NCBI RefSeq assembly: GCF_024267675.1
Contig: NZ_JALDYX010000021.1
Span: forward strand, 1-64,000
DNA length: 64,000 nt
Direction of reading: 5' to 3'
Source of the DNA: Marinobacterium sedimentorum
Lineage (GTDB): Bacteria > Pseudomonadota > Gammaproteobacteria > Pseudomonadales > Balneatricaceae
The notes beneath the pieces are model-generated. The model searched no databases and had not been told where the DNA came from. It worked only from the letters and a program-made list of their open reading frames with translations. Below, piece after piece: positions 8,207 to 17,151 of this stretch; position 1 is the stretch's first letter; each line of letters begins with the position of its first letter. A program made the position numbers and the translations under genes.

Positions 8207-8368
8207 GGAGGCTGTCCGACAACGCTTAACCTACTGCGAACCACCTGAGTTTGGCTGCTTTTTGTGCTGTTTCTCGTTAAATAGGACCACTATTCGCCTT
8301 AAAACACCGCAAAAAACAAGTTTAAATCAGACGGCTCTCGCTACGGCCAGCATTCTCGGACAGCCTCC
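8207..8368. mobile_element. Element B: short MITE-like repeat with inverted ends
   Basis: A 162-bp non-coding element with perfect 13-bp inverted ends, GGAGGCTGTCCGA (8207-8219) and TCGGACAGCCTCC (8356-8368). It carries the shared internal motif GTTAAATAGGACCACTATTC and a CTCGCTACGG block near the right end. It lacks the GGA-hairpin segment of elements A and C, so it looks like a shorter member of the same family. It sits between the divergent bioB and comF genes and may affect their promoters. Confidence 0.65.
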
Positions 8369-8408
8369 TAGGCAGCCATAATAAACGGACAGAAGGATCT
8401 GTCAACCA

Positions 8409-9116
8409 ATGCATGAAATGACAGTAAACCGAAGGTTATTTTTTAACCAGAATTGCAACCTGTGCCTGCTACATCCACAGACCCGCGCCGGTCTTTGCCA
8501 TCGCTGTCTTGCGGACATGCCCCGCATTGCGCCGGCCTGTCACCGCTGCGCTTTGCCACTTGAGGGCACCGACGGCCTGATCTGTGGCCGCTGTCAGAAG
8601 CGGCCACCGCCCTTTGACCACACTTTCGCCGCCTTTGCCTATCGCTTTCCCCTCAGCCAGCTGATACCACTGATCAAGTACCAGGGCCAGACCGGGCACC
8701 TGGGCTGGCTGGCGGACAGCCTTGCCTGCGCTCTGCAGGACTACACCGGCGCCCTGCCACAGGTGCTGATACCCATCCCCCTGGCGCCATCAAGGCTGCG
8801 TCGACGCGGCTACAATCAGGCCGCGTTGCTGGCCGGGCGCCTGGGCCGGCAGCTCGGAATACCCACCGATCTGCACAACCTGGCCAAGCCCCGGGAAACG
8901 GCGCACCAGATGGAACTCAAGGGCGAGGCCCGGCGGCGCAACCTCAGGGGCGCCTTCAACTGGCATGACCCGGCCTATGACCATGTTGCCCTGATCGACG
9001 ATGTCATGACTACCGGCACCACGGTGAGCGAAATCAGCCGCCTGCTGAAAAAATCCGGCATACGGCGGGTAGATATCTGGGTGCTGGCGCGCACACCCTC
9101 CCCGGGCGAACACTGA
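8409..9116 (+). CDS. comF: ComF family phosphoribosyltransferase-like protein
   Basis: A 235-residue member of the ComF/GntX family, linked to DNA uptake in naturally competent bacteria and to use of extracellular DNA in others; the biochemical reaction is not established. The N-terminus has paired zinc-ribbon cysteines (CNLC, CHRC, then CHRC and CGRC by residue 60). The C-terminal half has the phosphoribosyltransferase PRPP loop VALIDDVMTTGTT near residue 195. Divergence from the biotin operon is as in many gammaproteobacteria. Start at 8409; an alternative ATG lies three codons later. Confidence 0.88.
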   Translation: MHEMTVNRRLFFNQNCNLCLLHPQTRAGLCHRCLADMPRIAPACHRCALPLEGTDGLICGRCQKRPPPFDHTFAAFAYRFPLSQLIPLIKYQGQTGHLGWLADSLACALQDYTGALPQVLIPIPLAPSRLRRRGYNQAALLAGRLGRQLGIPTDLHNLAKPRETAHQMELKGEARRRNLRGAFNWHDPAYDHVALIDDVMTTGTTVSEISRLLKKSGIRRVDIWVLARTPSPGEH

Positions 9117-9223
9117 AGATTCGAAAATCTGTTTGAATCAACGACCAAAGCACGCCTACGCTTTAATGTACCTCGGTCGCCTGATTGGAAGACACCGAGC
9201 CTCAGTCAGTAAGGAGGCTATGC

Positions 9224-10861
9224 ATGCAATTCACCCTATTTGGAGACCTTTTCGGCGGTATCGGATTATTCTTGCTGGGCATGCACCTTATGACCCAGGG
9301 GCTGCGCAAGGCCGCGGGCCCGTCACTCAAGCAGATTCTGCGCACCGGCACCCGCTCACGGCTGCGCGGGCTCGTTTCCGGCACACTGATCACCGCCATG
9401 GTGCAGTCTTCCAGCGTCGTTACCATCGCCACCATCGGCTTCGTCAATGCCGGTCTGCTCACCCTGGCGCAGTCGGTGTCGGTCATCTACGGCTGCAACA
9501 TCGGCACCACCATGGTCGGCTGGCTGATCGCCCTGATCGGCTTCAAGATCAAGATCAGCGCCCTGGCACTGCCACTGATCGGTGGCGGCATGCTGCTGCG
9601 ACTGGCTGGGCGCGGTGGCCGACTGACACACATCGGCCTTGCCCTGGCGGGCTTCGGGGTGTTTTTTATCGGGCTGGATTTTCTCAAGGGCGCCTTTGCC
9701 GGCTTTGAACAGCACATGGACCTGTCGTCCCTGGGCAGCAGCGGCCTGAGCCTGATGCTGTTTGTCGTGACCGGCTTCGTGCTGACTCTGCTGATGCAGT
9801 CCTCTGCCGCAGCACTGGCCGTCACCCTGTCCCTCACCGCCTCCGGCTCCATTCCACTGGCCGCCGCCGCCGCCATGGTGATCGGCGCCAACGTCGGCAC
9901 CACTTCCACCGCCATACTCGCGGTGATAGGGGCGACCTCCAATGCCAAGCGTATTGCTGCCGCCCATGTGCTGTTCAACCTGCTGACCGGACTCGTGGGG
10001 CTGATACTGTTACTGCTACTGGCGCCTTGGCTCAACAGCATCGATGCCGCACGTTTCGACCTGGTGCTGCTGCTGGCACTGTTTCATTCCATATTCAACC
10101 TCACCGGGGTAGCGCTGCTATGGCCACTGACCGATCGACTGGTGGCCATTCTCGAACGCCGCTTCTGCACCCAGGAAGAAGACGAGGGGCGCACCCGCTA
10201 CCTGGACGATACCCTGGTACAGATGCCGTCCCTGGCCATCGAAGCCATGGCCAAGGAAATGACACGCCTCGATCAGATCTGTTCGCGCATGGCCCGTGAG
10301 GCCATCAATTCCAGCGATGGCTACAACAACAACCGCTTGCGCGCCCAGCAGCAGGGTGTGGATCAGCTGGTCGGCAAGATCGGTGCTTTTTGCCAGCGTA
10401 TCGCCGAAAACGATATCAGCGCCGAGGTCAGCGGCATTCTGCCCACGGCGCTGCGCGTGGTGCGCTACCTGAACGAAATCAGCCGCCTGTCCTGCCTGCT
10501 GCCGGGCTACTATGACCGCTTTGACGTCATCGCCGATGAAGCCACGAGGCGCGATGTGCACGACTACCAGAAAGCCAGCATCAAACTGATCGATGCCTGC
10601 GAAATCGACGATAGCGTTGATCGCGGCGCCGACAGCGCCCACCTGCTGCTGCACCAGCTGGAACGCCAGTATCAGAGCCTCAAGTCATCCATTCTGCTGG
10701 CCACCACGGAACGGCGCCTGTCGCCGGAAGATACCGTACAGCTGCTGGATGCCCTGAGTCACATCCATCGTCTGGCCGAACAGGCTGAGAAGGTTTCCCG
10801 CTACTGGAGCGGTATCACCCCGCTGCAACATCGTGATGCGGCGCACATCGCAACGGCTTAG
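9224..10861 (+). CDS. Na/Pi cotransporter family protein
   Basis: A 545-residue inner-membrane protein of the NptA/YjbB type, expected to move inorganic phosphate with sodium. The membrane domain (about residues 1-310) contains the two inverted repeats of the family, each with a Q-S-S motif: AMVQSSSVVTIATIGF near residue 65 and LLMQSSAAALAVTLSL near residue 195. The C-terminal 200 residues are soluble and helical, resembling a PhoU-like domain that regulates flux. The ATG at 9224 is chosen because AAGGAGG sits at 9211-9217; an upstream in-frame ATG at 9185 has no such site. The substrate is inferred from the family only. Confidence 0.87.
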   Translation: MQFTLFGDLFGGIGLFLLGMHLMTQGLRKAAGPSLKQILRTGTRSRLRGLVSGTLITAMVQSSSVVTIATIGFVNAGLLTLAQSVSVIYGCNIGTTMVGWLIALIGFKIKISALALPLIGGGMLLRLAGRGGRLTHIGLALAGFGVFFIGLDFLKGAFAGFEQHMDLSSLGSSGLSLMLFVVTGFVLTLLMQSSAAALAVTLSLTASGSIPLAAAAAMVIGANVGTTSTAILAVIGATSNAKRIAAAHVLFNLLTGLVGLILLLLLAPWLNSIDAARFDLVLLLALFHSIFNLTGVALLWPLTDRLVAILERRFCTQEEDEGRTRYLDDTLVQMPSLAIEAMAKEMTRLDQICSRMAREAINSSDGYNNNRLRAQQQGVDQLVGKIGAFCQRIAENDISAEVSGILPTALRVVRYLNEISRLSCLLPGYYDRFDVIADEATRRDVHDYQKASIKLIDACEIDDSVDRGADSAHLLLHQLERQYQSLKSSILLATTERRLSPEDTVQLLDALSHIHRLAEQAEKVSRYWSGITPLQHRDAAHIATA

Positions 10862-11025
10862 CCACAGCACTGAGCAGAATAGCCCCGCAGGATGAATCGC
10901 GCAGGAAACAACTGAGGCCCAGGATAATCACAAGGATCGACCAGCGTAACTCGAGCTTCTTTACAGGGCCCGGCGCCGCGCCTTAGGATAAGCGCCCGCC
11001 CAGCCTCGAACGGACTCGCCTGCCC

Positions 11026-11772
11026 ATGATCCAGGACCCCTTTTTCTATCTGGTCGCCATCCCGGCGGTGCTGATTGTCGGTATATCCAAAGGCGGCCTG
11101 GGCGGTGGCCTTGGCCTGATCGCCGTGCCTCTGATGGCGCTCGCCGTCCCCCCCACCACCGCCGCCGCCATCATGCTGCCGATCCTCTGCCTGATGGATC
11201 TGGTGGGGCTGTGGAAATTCCGCGGCAAGGGCGATCGCCGCAGCCTGAAGATTCTGCTGCCGGCGGCACTGATTGGCATACTGCTGGGCGCACTGAGCTT
11301 TCGCTACCTCACCGATGATCACATCCGCCTGATCGTCGGCGGCATTGCCATCAGTTTTACGTTGAACTATTACCTGCGCAAAAGCAGCCAGCAACCGCAG
11401 CAACAAAGCCTGGCCCGTGGCAGTTTCTGGGGTGCGCTGTCCGGGTTCACCAGCTTTAGCGTACATGCCGGCGGCGCGCCGCTGAACATCTACCTGCTGC
11501 CGCTGCGGCTGGAAAAGCAGGCCTACATCGGCACTACCATCGTATTCTTCGCCACCATCAACTATATCAAGCTGATTCCCTATAGCCTGCTCGGCCAGTT
11601 CAATACCGACCTGCTGACCACCTCTGCCGTGCTGGCGGTGCTGGCACCGGTGGGCGTACTGACCGGCGCCTGGCTGCAGCACCGTATCAACGAGCGCCTG
11701 TTTTATCATCTGTGTTACGGCTTTCTGATGCTGGCCGGCATCAAGCTGCTCTACGATGCCTTCAGCCACTGA
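11026..11772 (+). CDS. Sulfite exporter TauE/SafE family permease
   Basis: A 248-residue integral membrane protein with about eight hydrophobic segments, of the TauE/SafE family, whose members export sulfite, sulfoacetate or related organic anions. The two half-repeats are visible: GISKGGLGGGLGLIAVPLM near residue 20 and GFTSFSVHAGGAPLNIYLLP near residue 145. The second shows the family-typical H-x-G-G-x-P. The 160 bp before it hold no other gene. Nearby genes do not indicate the substrate. Repeat element C begins nine bases after its stop codon. Confidence 0.88.
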   Translation: MIQDPFFYLVAIPAVLIVGISKGGLGGGLGLIAVPLMALAVPPTTAAAIMLPILCLMDLVGLWKFRGKGDRRSLKILLPAALIGILLGALSFRYLTDDHIRLIVGGIAISFTLNYYLRKSSQQPQQQSLARGSFWGALSGFTSFSVHAGGAPLNIYLLPLRLEKQAYIGTTIVFFATINYIKLIPYSLLGQFNTDLLTTSAVLAVLAPVGVLTGAWLQHRINERLFYHLCYGFLMLAGIKLLYDAFSH

Positions 11773-11780
11773 TGGAGCGG

Positions 11781-12052
11781 CAGCCTGTCGGGCTTAACAC
11801 TGATCTACTCGGCTCGGGCATCCTGCTTCGCCCTACCTCCTGCATCCATGCAGTCGTGCGGAAAAGCCGATTTTGGTCATTTTGCTTGCTCTTTTTTACT
11901 CGTCGCTGGCTCCTCGGTCTGCGACCCCGCTAAAGCGGTTCTTTTCACTGCGTTCCAAGTGTTAAATAGAACCACTATTCACCTCAAAAGAGCACAAAAA
12001 CTGCCTCAAAACGGACTTTCCCTCGCTACGACCGGCCAAGCCCGACAGGCTG
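11781..12052. mobile_element. Element C: MITE-like repeat with perfect inverted ends
   Basis: A 272-bp element with perfect 15-bp inverted ends (CAGCCTGTCGGGCTT at 11781-11795, AAGCCCGACAGGCTG at 12038-12052). The left ~100 bp match element A almost base for base, including hairpins at 11816-11833 and 11840-11853 whose minus-strand loops carry GGA. The core motif GTTAAATAGAACCACTATTC and the right-end block are shared with A and B. The stretch 11885-11960 is specific to C. It fills the gap between the TauE/SafE gene and trmO (11773-12104). No transposase is encoded. Confidence 0.7.
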
Positions 12053-12104
12053 CTAGCCCACGGGCTGTTATACTGCCCGGCTTTAACTCTTCAAATGACG
12101 ACTG

Positions 12105-12818
12105 ATGCAGCCTATAGAATTTCAGCCCATCGGACTTATCCACAGCGGCTACAAGGAAAAGTTCGGCATTCCGCGCCAGCCAGGCCTGGTGCACTCGGTC
12201 GGCGCCACCCTGGAGCTGCTGCCACCCTACGGCAACCGGGAATCGGTGCGCGGGCTCGAAATGGCCAGCCATATCTGGCTGCTGTTCCTGTTCAGCGAAT
12301 GTGTCGACAAGGGCTGGAGCCCGACGGTGCGCCCGCCACGTTTGGGTGGTAATCAGCGCATTGGCGTTTTCGCCACCCGCTCGCCCTTTAGACCCAATCC
12401 CATCGGCCTGTCGCCGGTACGGCTGGACGGTATCCGCTTTGAAGGTGATCGGGTATTGCTGGATATCAGCGGCGCCGATCTGCTGGATCAGACCCCGGTG
12501 TTCGATATCAAGCCCTACCTGCCCTACTCGGACCGTATCGACAGCGCCACCTTCGAACTGGCCGAACGCATCGAGCTGCTGGATCTGCCGGTCCGCTTCA
12601 GCGAACAGGCAGAGCAAATCTGTAACCGGTACGAACGCCGCCGCCAGGAGCCGCTGCGTCACCAGATCGAGGAGCTGCTGCGCTGCGATCCGCGGCCGGC
12701 CTATCAGAAAAAGCAGGCCGATCGCATCTACGGTATTCGTCTGCATGACCTGAATATCCGCTGGAGCATCGATGCGGATCAGATCCGGGTACTGGATATC
12801 CTGCCCCACGTCGACTGA
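12105..12818 (+). CDS. trmO: tRNA (N6-threonylcarbamoyladenosine(37)-N6)-methyltransferase TrmO
   Basis: A SAM-dependent enzyme (TsaA/TrmO family) that adds a methyl group to t6A37 of tRNA-Thr species, tuning decoding. The 237-residue protein shows the family's beta-barrel signatures: PIGLIHSGYKEKFGIPRQPG at residues 8-27, WLLFLFSEC near 60, and RSPFRPNPIGLSPVRL near 95, which includes the conserved substrate-binding Arg and Asn. The C-terminal region DIKPYLPYSD and the tail match full-length members. It precedes bioA on the same strand by about 95 bp. The t6A it acts on is made with TsaD, encoded at 56.6-57.6 kb in this window. Confidence 0.92.
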   Translation: MQPIEFQPIGLIHSGYKEKFGIPRQPGLVHSVGATLELLPPYGNRESVRGLEMASHIWLLFLFSECVDKGWSPTVRPPRLGGNQRIGVFATRSPFRPNPIGLSPVRLDGIRFEGDRVLLDISGADLLDQTPVFDIKPYLPYSDRIDSATFELAERIELLDLPVRFSEQAEQICNRYERRRQEPLRHQIEELLRCDPRPAYQKKQADRIYGIRLHDLNIRWSIDADQIRVLDILPHVD

Positions 12819-12912
12819 CGCTCAGCCAGCACCGACAGAGCCAGGCCGGCCCTTGCACCCAGAGTGGAAGCCCGCTCTAATGGCGCTCATTATTTATCCA
12901 CAGGGAGTTTTC

Positions 12913-14211
12913 ATGCCCAGACCACAGATTACATCTGAACAGATAGCATTCGATCAGCAGCATATCTGGCATCCCTACTCGTCGATGATCAACCCGCCAC
13001 CGGCCTACCCCGTGGTCGCCGCCAAAGGTGTACGACTGGAACTGGCCGATGGCCGCGAGCTCATCGACGGCATGGCGTCCTGGTGGTCGGTCATTCACGG
13101 TTATGGCCACCCGGAGCTGAATGCCGCGGCCCATGCCCAGATTGATCGCATGAGCCATGTGATGTTCGGCGGCATCACCCATGAGCCCGCCATCGAACTG
13201 GCCCGGCGCCTGGTGGAGATGACCCCCGCGGGGCTCGACAAGGTATTTATCGCCGACTCAGGCTCAGTGGCGGTGGAAGTGGCGATCAAGATGGCCATCC
13301 AGTACTGGCACGCCAGGGGCTTGCCGGCCAAGCACCGCCTCTTGACCATTCGCAGCGGCTATCACGGTGATACCTTTGGCGCCATGTCGGTGTGTGACCC
13401 GGTGGGCGGCATGCATGAAATATTTACCGGTGTGCTGTCGCAGCAGTTCTTCGCGCCGCGCCCCGAAATCCCCTTCGGCGGCCACTGGGACGCCGCCGAC
13501 ATCAGCGCGCTGGAAAATCTGCTGGCCGAAGAGCACGCGCATATTGCCGCCCTGATCCTGGAACCGATAGTGCAGGGCGCCGGCGGCATGCGCTTCTATC
13601 ACCCGGAATACCTCAAACGCGCCCGCAGCCTGTGCGATGAGTACGGTGTGCTGCTGATTGCCGATGAAGTGGCCACCGGCTTTGGCCGTACCGGCAAGCT
13701 ATTCGCCTGCGAGCACGCCGGCATTACCCCCGATATTCTCTGTGTCGGCAAGGCCCTGACCGGCGGTTACATGACCCTGGCCGCCACCCTGACCCGTAGC
13801 GATATCGGCGAAACCATTTCGGCCGGTGGCGCCGGCTGCTTTATGCACGGCCCGACCTTCATGGCCAATCCGCTGGCCTGCGCCGTGGCAGCCACCAGCC
13901 TGAGGCTACTGCAGGAGGGCGACTGGGCGGGCAATGTTGCCCGCATCGAACGGGGTCTGAAAGCCGGCCTCGCACCCGCGGCACACCTGGAGAGCGTCGC
14001 CGAAGTACGCTGCCTGGGTGCCATAGGCGTGGTGGAAATGAAGACGCCGGTCAACACTGTTGCCATCCAGAGGGAGTTCGTCGCCCAGGGCATCTGGATC
14101 AGACCCTTCGGCAAGCTGGTCTATGTGATGCCACCGTATGTCATGTCGGATGAGGATCTGGCCACCCTGACCCGTGCCATGGTGAAAGTACTGTCGGAAT
14201 ATCGGAGTTGA
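12913..14211 (+). CDS. bioA: Adenosylmethionine-8-amino-7-oxononanoate aminotransferase
   Basis: A class III PLP aminotransferase that uses SAM as amino donor to convert 8-amino-7-oxononanoate to 7,8-diaminopelargonate, the step between BioF and BioD. The protein has 432 residues. The PLP lysine is K280 in CVGKALTGGYMT; the cofactor aspartate is in LLIADEVATGFGRTG near residue 250; WHPYSSM near residue 20 is typical of BioA. The ATG at 12913 follows AGGGAG at 12902-12907; longer in-frame starts run back into trmO. It lies outside the bioBFHCD operon about 5 kb away. A decayed copy of its last ~25 codons lies just downstream. Confidence 0.96.
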   Translation: MPRPQITSEQIAFDQQHIWHPYSSMINPPPAYPVVAAKGVRLELADGRELIDGMASWWSVIHGYGHPELNAAAHAQIDRMSHVMFGGITHEPAIELARRLVEMTPAGLDKVFIADSGSVAVEVAIKMAIQYWHARGLPAKHRLLTIRSGYHGDTFGAMSVCDPVGGMHEIFTGVLSQQFFAPRPEIPFGGHWDAADISALENLLAEEHAHIAALILEPIVQGAGGMRFYHPEYLKRARSLCDEYGVLLIADEVATGFGRTGKLFACEHAGITPDILCVGKALTGGYMTLAATLTRSDIGETISAGGAGCFMHGPTFMANPLACAVAATSLRLLQEGDWAGNVARIERGLKAGLAPAAHLESVAEVRCLGAIGVVEMKTPVNTVAIQREFVAQGIWIRPFGKLVYVMPPYVMSDEDLATLTRAMVKVLSEYRS

Positions 14212-14255
14212 TCGAACGGCATCCCGCGCCAATTCACTACAGCACGCAAGTCCCG

Positions 14256-14337
14256 GTCATGCCAGCACATGGTCATGTCGGGTAAGAACCTGGCCACCCT
14301 GACCGGTGCCATGGTGCGGGTTCTGGCCCGCGCCTGA
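14256..14337 (+). pseudogene. Remnant duplicate of the bioA 3' end
   Basis: About 45 bp after the bioA stop, the sequence again reads like the BioA C-terminus: VMSGKNLATLTGAMVRVLA and a TGA stop, against VMSDEDLATLTRAMVKVLS in the intact gene. Homology reaches back to a GTCATGCCA matching GTGATGCCA of bioA, but with one extra base that shifts the frame. Substitutions fall at several codon positions and change amino acids, as in a decaying fragment. It has no start and is too short to encode anything. A partial duplication or a leftover from replacement of bioA by a related copy are both possible. Confidence 0.75.
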
Positions 14338-14442
14338 CCCGGCCGTTCAACTCAGGTACAGGCGCTTTGGACTATGCTTCGCAGTCAAAGATATTCAGAC
14401 CGCAAAGGCAGTCAGTCAAACGCTTGCCCAGGAGATATAAAG

Positions 14443-14976
14443 ATGAACAAATCAATGCTCGTAGGTACTGTACTGGGCGCCGTCCTCGTCACTGCAGGTG
14501 GCGGCTTCGCCGGATATCAGATGATGAACTCGGCTCCCGCCGCAGCCGAGGTGCTCAAGGTCACTGAAGCCTACAAGACCACCAAGGTACCGCGCGAAGT
14601 CTGCGAAGACCGCGTGGTGACGCGCCAGGCCCCGGTGAAGGATGAAAACCGCATTGCCGGCTCAGTGGTCGGTGCCGTCGTCGGCGGTCTGCTGGGCAAG
14701 CAGGTAGGCGGTGGTAGCGGCAAGAAACTGGCGACCGTCGCAGGCGTCGCCGCCGGTGGCTATGCCGGCAACCAGGTGCAGAAGAACCTGCAGGAAAAAG
14801 ACACCTACACCACCACCGAACGGGTCTGCAACACCGTGACCGACAGCCGCAAGGACCTGGTTGGCTACGATGTCGAATACCGCATCGGCGAACAGGTGGC
14901 CTCGGTGCGCATGGATCACAACCCCGGCGACAGCATTCCGCTCAAGGATGGCAAGCTGGTACTGAGCGCCCAGTAG
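14443..14976 (+). CDS. Glycine zipper 2TM domain-containing envelope protein
   Basis: A 177-residue exported protein of the 17-kDa surface antigen/glycine-zipper type. An N-terminal hydrophobic segment (VGTVLGAVLVTAGGGFAGY, residues 7-25) is a signal anchor or signal peptide without a lipobox cysteine. The glycine zipper IAGSVVGAVVGGLLGKQVGG is near residue 70, followed by a second Gly-rich segment. The C-terminal part is a small soluble domain ending in an IPLKDGKLVL strand pair. The ATG at 14443 follows AGGAGAT at 14430-14436. The precise function is unknown; such proteins often affect outer-membrane integrity. A strong terminator follows. Confidence 0.82.
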   Translation: MNKSMLVGTVLGAVLVTAGGGFAGYQMMNSAPAAAEVLKVTEAYKTTKVPREVCEDRVVTRQAPVKDENRIAGSVVGAVVGGLLGKQVGGGSGKKLATVAGVAAGGYAGNQVQKNLQEKDTYTTTERVCNTVTDSRKDLVGYDVEYRIGEQVASVRMDHNPGDSIPLKDGKLVLSAQ

Positions 14977-14998
14977 CACCTTTTACTCGCATTCACTG

Positions 14999-15041
14999 TA
15001 AAAAAGGGGCCTTCGAAGCTGAATTCGAAAGCCCCTTTTTT
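14999..15041 (+). terminator. Rho-independent terminator after the glycine-zipper gene
   Basis: A near-perfect stem pairs GGGGCCTTCGAA with TTCGAAAGCCCC around a short loop, flanked by an A-run before and six T after. The flanking A and T runs make it potentially bidirectional. It separates the glycine-zipper gene from the thioesterase gene. Confidence 0.88.
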
Positions 15042-15167
15042 CTGTCTGCCGGCACCGGGCAGGCAACCAAACCGTCGCCGCCATGGGGCTTCTCCACCTC
15101 GCAAGGCTCGACCAGACCCAGCGCTTTCTTTATGCTTTGGCAGAACGGATTTAGAGCAGGAGCAGCA

Positions 15168-15599
15168 ATGCCACGTATCAAGATTGAGATGCCGCAACAC
15201 TTTACCTTTACCACCGAAATGCCGGTACGCATCAGCGATATCAATTACGGCGGACACCTGAGCAACGATTCCATCGTTTCCCTGATTCACGAAGCCCGGG
15301 TACGCTTTCTGGCACAGTACAACTATGGCGAGCTGAACGTCGAAGGAGTGGGCATGATCATGACCGACTCGGCGGTGATCTATAAGGCGGAGGGCTTTCA
15401 CGGTGACGTGCTGCAGATCGATGTCTGCATCAGCGACTTCAACAAGTACGGCTGTGATTTCTATTATCTGCTGAGCAACAAGAAAACCGCAGTGGAAGTG
15501 GCCCACGCCAAGACCGGCATGGTGTTTTTTGACTACGAAGAGCGCAAGGTCACGGCCGTGCCGCAGAAATTCCGCGACCGCATGCAAAAAAACGCCTGA
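15168..15599 (+). CDS. Acyl-CoA thioesterase (hotdog fold)
   Basis: A 143-residue single hotdog-domain protein of the 4HBT/YbgC-like group, expected to hydrolyse an acyl-CoA or similar thioester in the cytoplasm. The region RISDINYGGHLSNDSIVSL (residues 21-39) contains the D-x-N-Y-G-G-H-L-x-N signature including the catalytic aspartate, followed by the long hotdog helix IHEARVRFL. The ATG at 15168 is preceded by AGGAG at 15158-15162. It is convergent with dnaB. The acyl substrate is not predictable. Confidence 0.87.
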   Translation: MPRIKIEMPQHFTFTTEMPVRISDINYGGHLSNDSIVSLIHEARVRFLAQYNYGELNVEGVGMIMTDSAVIYKAEGFHGDVLQIDVCISDFNKYGCDFYYLLSNKKTAVEVAHAKTGMVFFDYEERKVTAVPQKFRDRMQKNA

Positions 15600-15653
15600 C
15601 CTCACAAGCAGAAACAGGGCTGTTTTCAACCAGGCCAGGAGCAACGGCCGGCA

Positions 15654-17051
15654 TCAGCCGCCGTCGAAGCCGCCGTACTCTTCGTAGTGCTGCGGCGCCA
15701 GATTCTCGAAACGGGTGTACTTGCCGATAAAGGCCAGCCGTGCGGTGCCGATGGGGCCGTTTCGCTGCTTGCCGATGATGATTTCGGCGATCCCCTTCTG
15801 CTCGCTGTCCTCGTTGTAGACCTCATCACGGTAGATAAACATGATGACGTCGGCATCCTGCTCGATGGCGCCGGACTCACGCAGGTCGGAGTTCACCGGG
15901 CGCTTGTTGGGACGCTGCTCCAGCGCTCGGTTAAGCTGCGACAGCGCCACCACCGGACATTCCATTTCCTTGGCCAGCGCCTTGAGGGAACGGGAAATCT
16001 CGGAGATCTCCGCGGTGCGGCTCTCCATCTTGGTGCCCTTGATCTGCATCAACTGCAGATAGTCGATCATGATCAGGGCCAGGTCGCCGTGCTCGCGCTT
16101 GATACGCCGCGCCCGGGAGCGCATTTCGTTGGGACTGATACCGGCCGTATCGTCGATATAGAGCGGCTTGTCCCGCAGCATGTTGACCGCCGTGGTCAGC
16201 CGCGGCCAGTCTTCCTCTTCCAGCTGGCCGGTACGCACCTTGGTCTGATTGATGCGGCCAAGGGATGACAGCATACGTGTCACCAGCTGGTCGGCGGGCA
16301 TTTCCAGACTGAACACCAGCACCGGACGGCCACTGAGCATCAGGGCATTTTCCACCAGGTTCATGGCGAAAGTGGTTTTACCCATGGACGGACGCGCCGC
16401 AACGATGATCAGATCCGATGGCTGCAGACCTGTGGTGCTCTCGTCCAGATCATCAAAACCGGTGGAGACCCCGGTCATGGCCTCGGCGTTATTGAACAGC
16501 ATGTCGATGCGCTCAACGGCCTTTTTCAGCAGCGGATTAACCGGCTCCGGGCCACCCTGATTCGGCCGGCTCTCGGCAATCTGAAAGATCTTGCGCTCGG
16601 CGTCGTTGAGCAGATCCTCCGGCAGCATTCCCTCGGGATTGAAGGCACTGTCGGAAATTTCCTGGGACACCGCGATCATCTGGCGCAGCAGCGCACGATC
16701 GCGCACGATTTCGGAGTAGGCGCGGATGTTCGAGGCACTGGGCGTGTTGCGTGCCAGGGTCACCAGATAGTCCAGCCCGCCGCCGGCTTCAAGCTCACCG
16801 ACCCGGTCAAGCTCTTCCTGCACCGTTATCACATCGACCGGCTGGCTGGCGTTGATCAGCTTTTCCATGGTGCGGAAGATCAGGCGGTGATCCCGACGGT
16901 AGAACAGATCCTCCGTCAGTACCTCGGACACCGTATCCCAGGTGCTGTTGTCCAGCATCAGCCCACCGAGTACCGACTGCTCCGCCTCTATGGAGTGCGG
17001 TGGCAGCTTGATACTGGCCAGATCATCATCGTGCAGTTCTGAAAAGTCCAT
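15654..17051 (-). CDS. dnaB: Replicative DNA helicase DnaB
   Basis: The hexameric 5'-3' helicase that opens the replication fork and recruits primase. The 465-residue protein has the N-terminal primase-interacting domain (about residues 15-120), a linker, and the RecA-type C-terminal domain with Walker A ARPSMGKTTFAMN, Walker B LALIMIDYLQLM and the arginine-rich end segment. There is no intein. It lies downstream of rplI on the same strand, but a strong terminator at 17234-17272 separates the two, and its ~180-nt leader carries tandem GGA-loop hairpins. It therefore probably has its own promoter. Confidence 0.97.
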   Translation of the reverse strand: MDFSELHDDDLASIKLPPHSIEAEQSVLGGLMLDNSTWDTVSEVLTEDLFYRRDHRLIFRTMEKLINASQPVDVITVQEELDRVGELEAGGGLDYLVTLARNTPSASNIRAYSEIVRDRALLRQMIAVSQEISDSAFNPEGMLPEDLLNDAERKIFQIAESRPNQGGPEPVNPLLKKAVERIDMLFNNAEAMTGVSTGFDDLDESTTGLQPSDLIIVAARPSMGKTTFAMNLVENALMLSGRPVLVFSLEMPADQLVTRMLSSLGRINQTKVRTGQLEEEDWPRLTTAVNMLRDKPLYIDDTAGISPNEMRSRARRIKREHGDLALIMIDYLQLMQIKGTKMESRTAEISEISRSLKALAKEMECPVVALSQLNRALEQRPNKRPVNSDLRESGAIEQDADVIMFIYRDEVYNEDSEQKGIAEIIIGKQRNGPIGTARLAFIGKYTRFENLAPQHYEEYGGFDGG

Positions 17052-17151
17052 CGAATACCCAACAAGCAGAAAGCGAATGTTTGTCTACCGGTAACGCGCC
17101 GCTCTCGCGCATGAGCGCCAGGGACGGCGTTTTGCAGGAGCAAAAAACGGC

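Noticed and set aside
14121..14312. Minus-strand frame over the bioA end and its remnant
   Set aside because: It arises only because the two copies of the bioA end have the same antisense frame; it has no start signal or homology.
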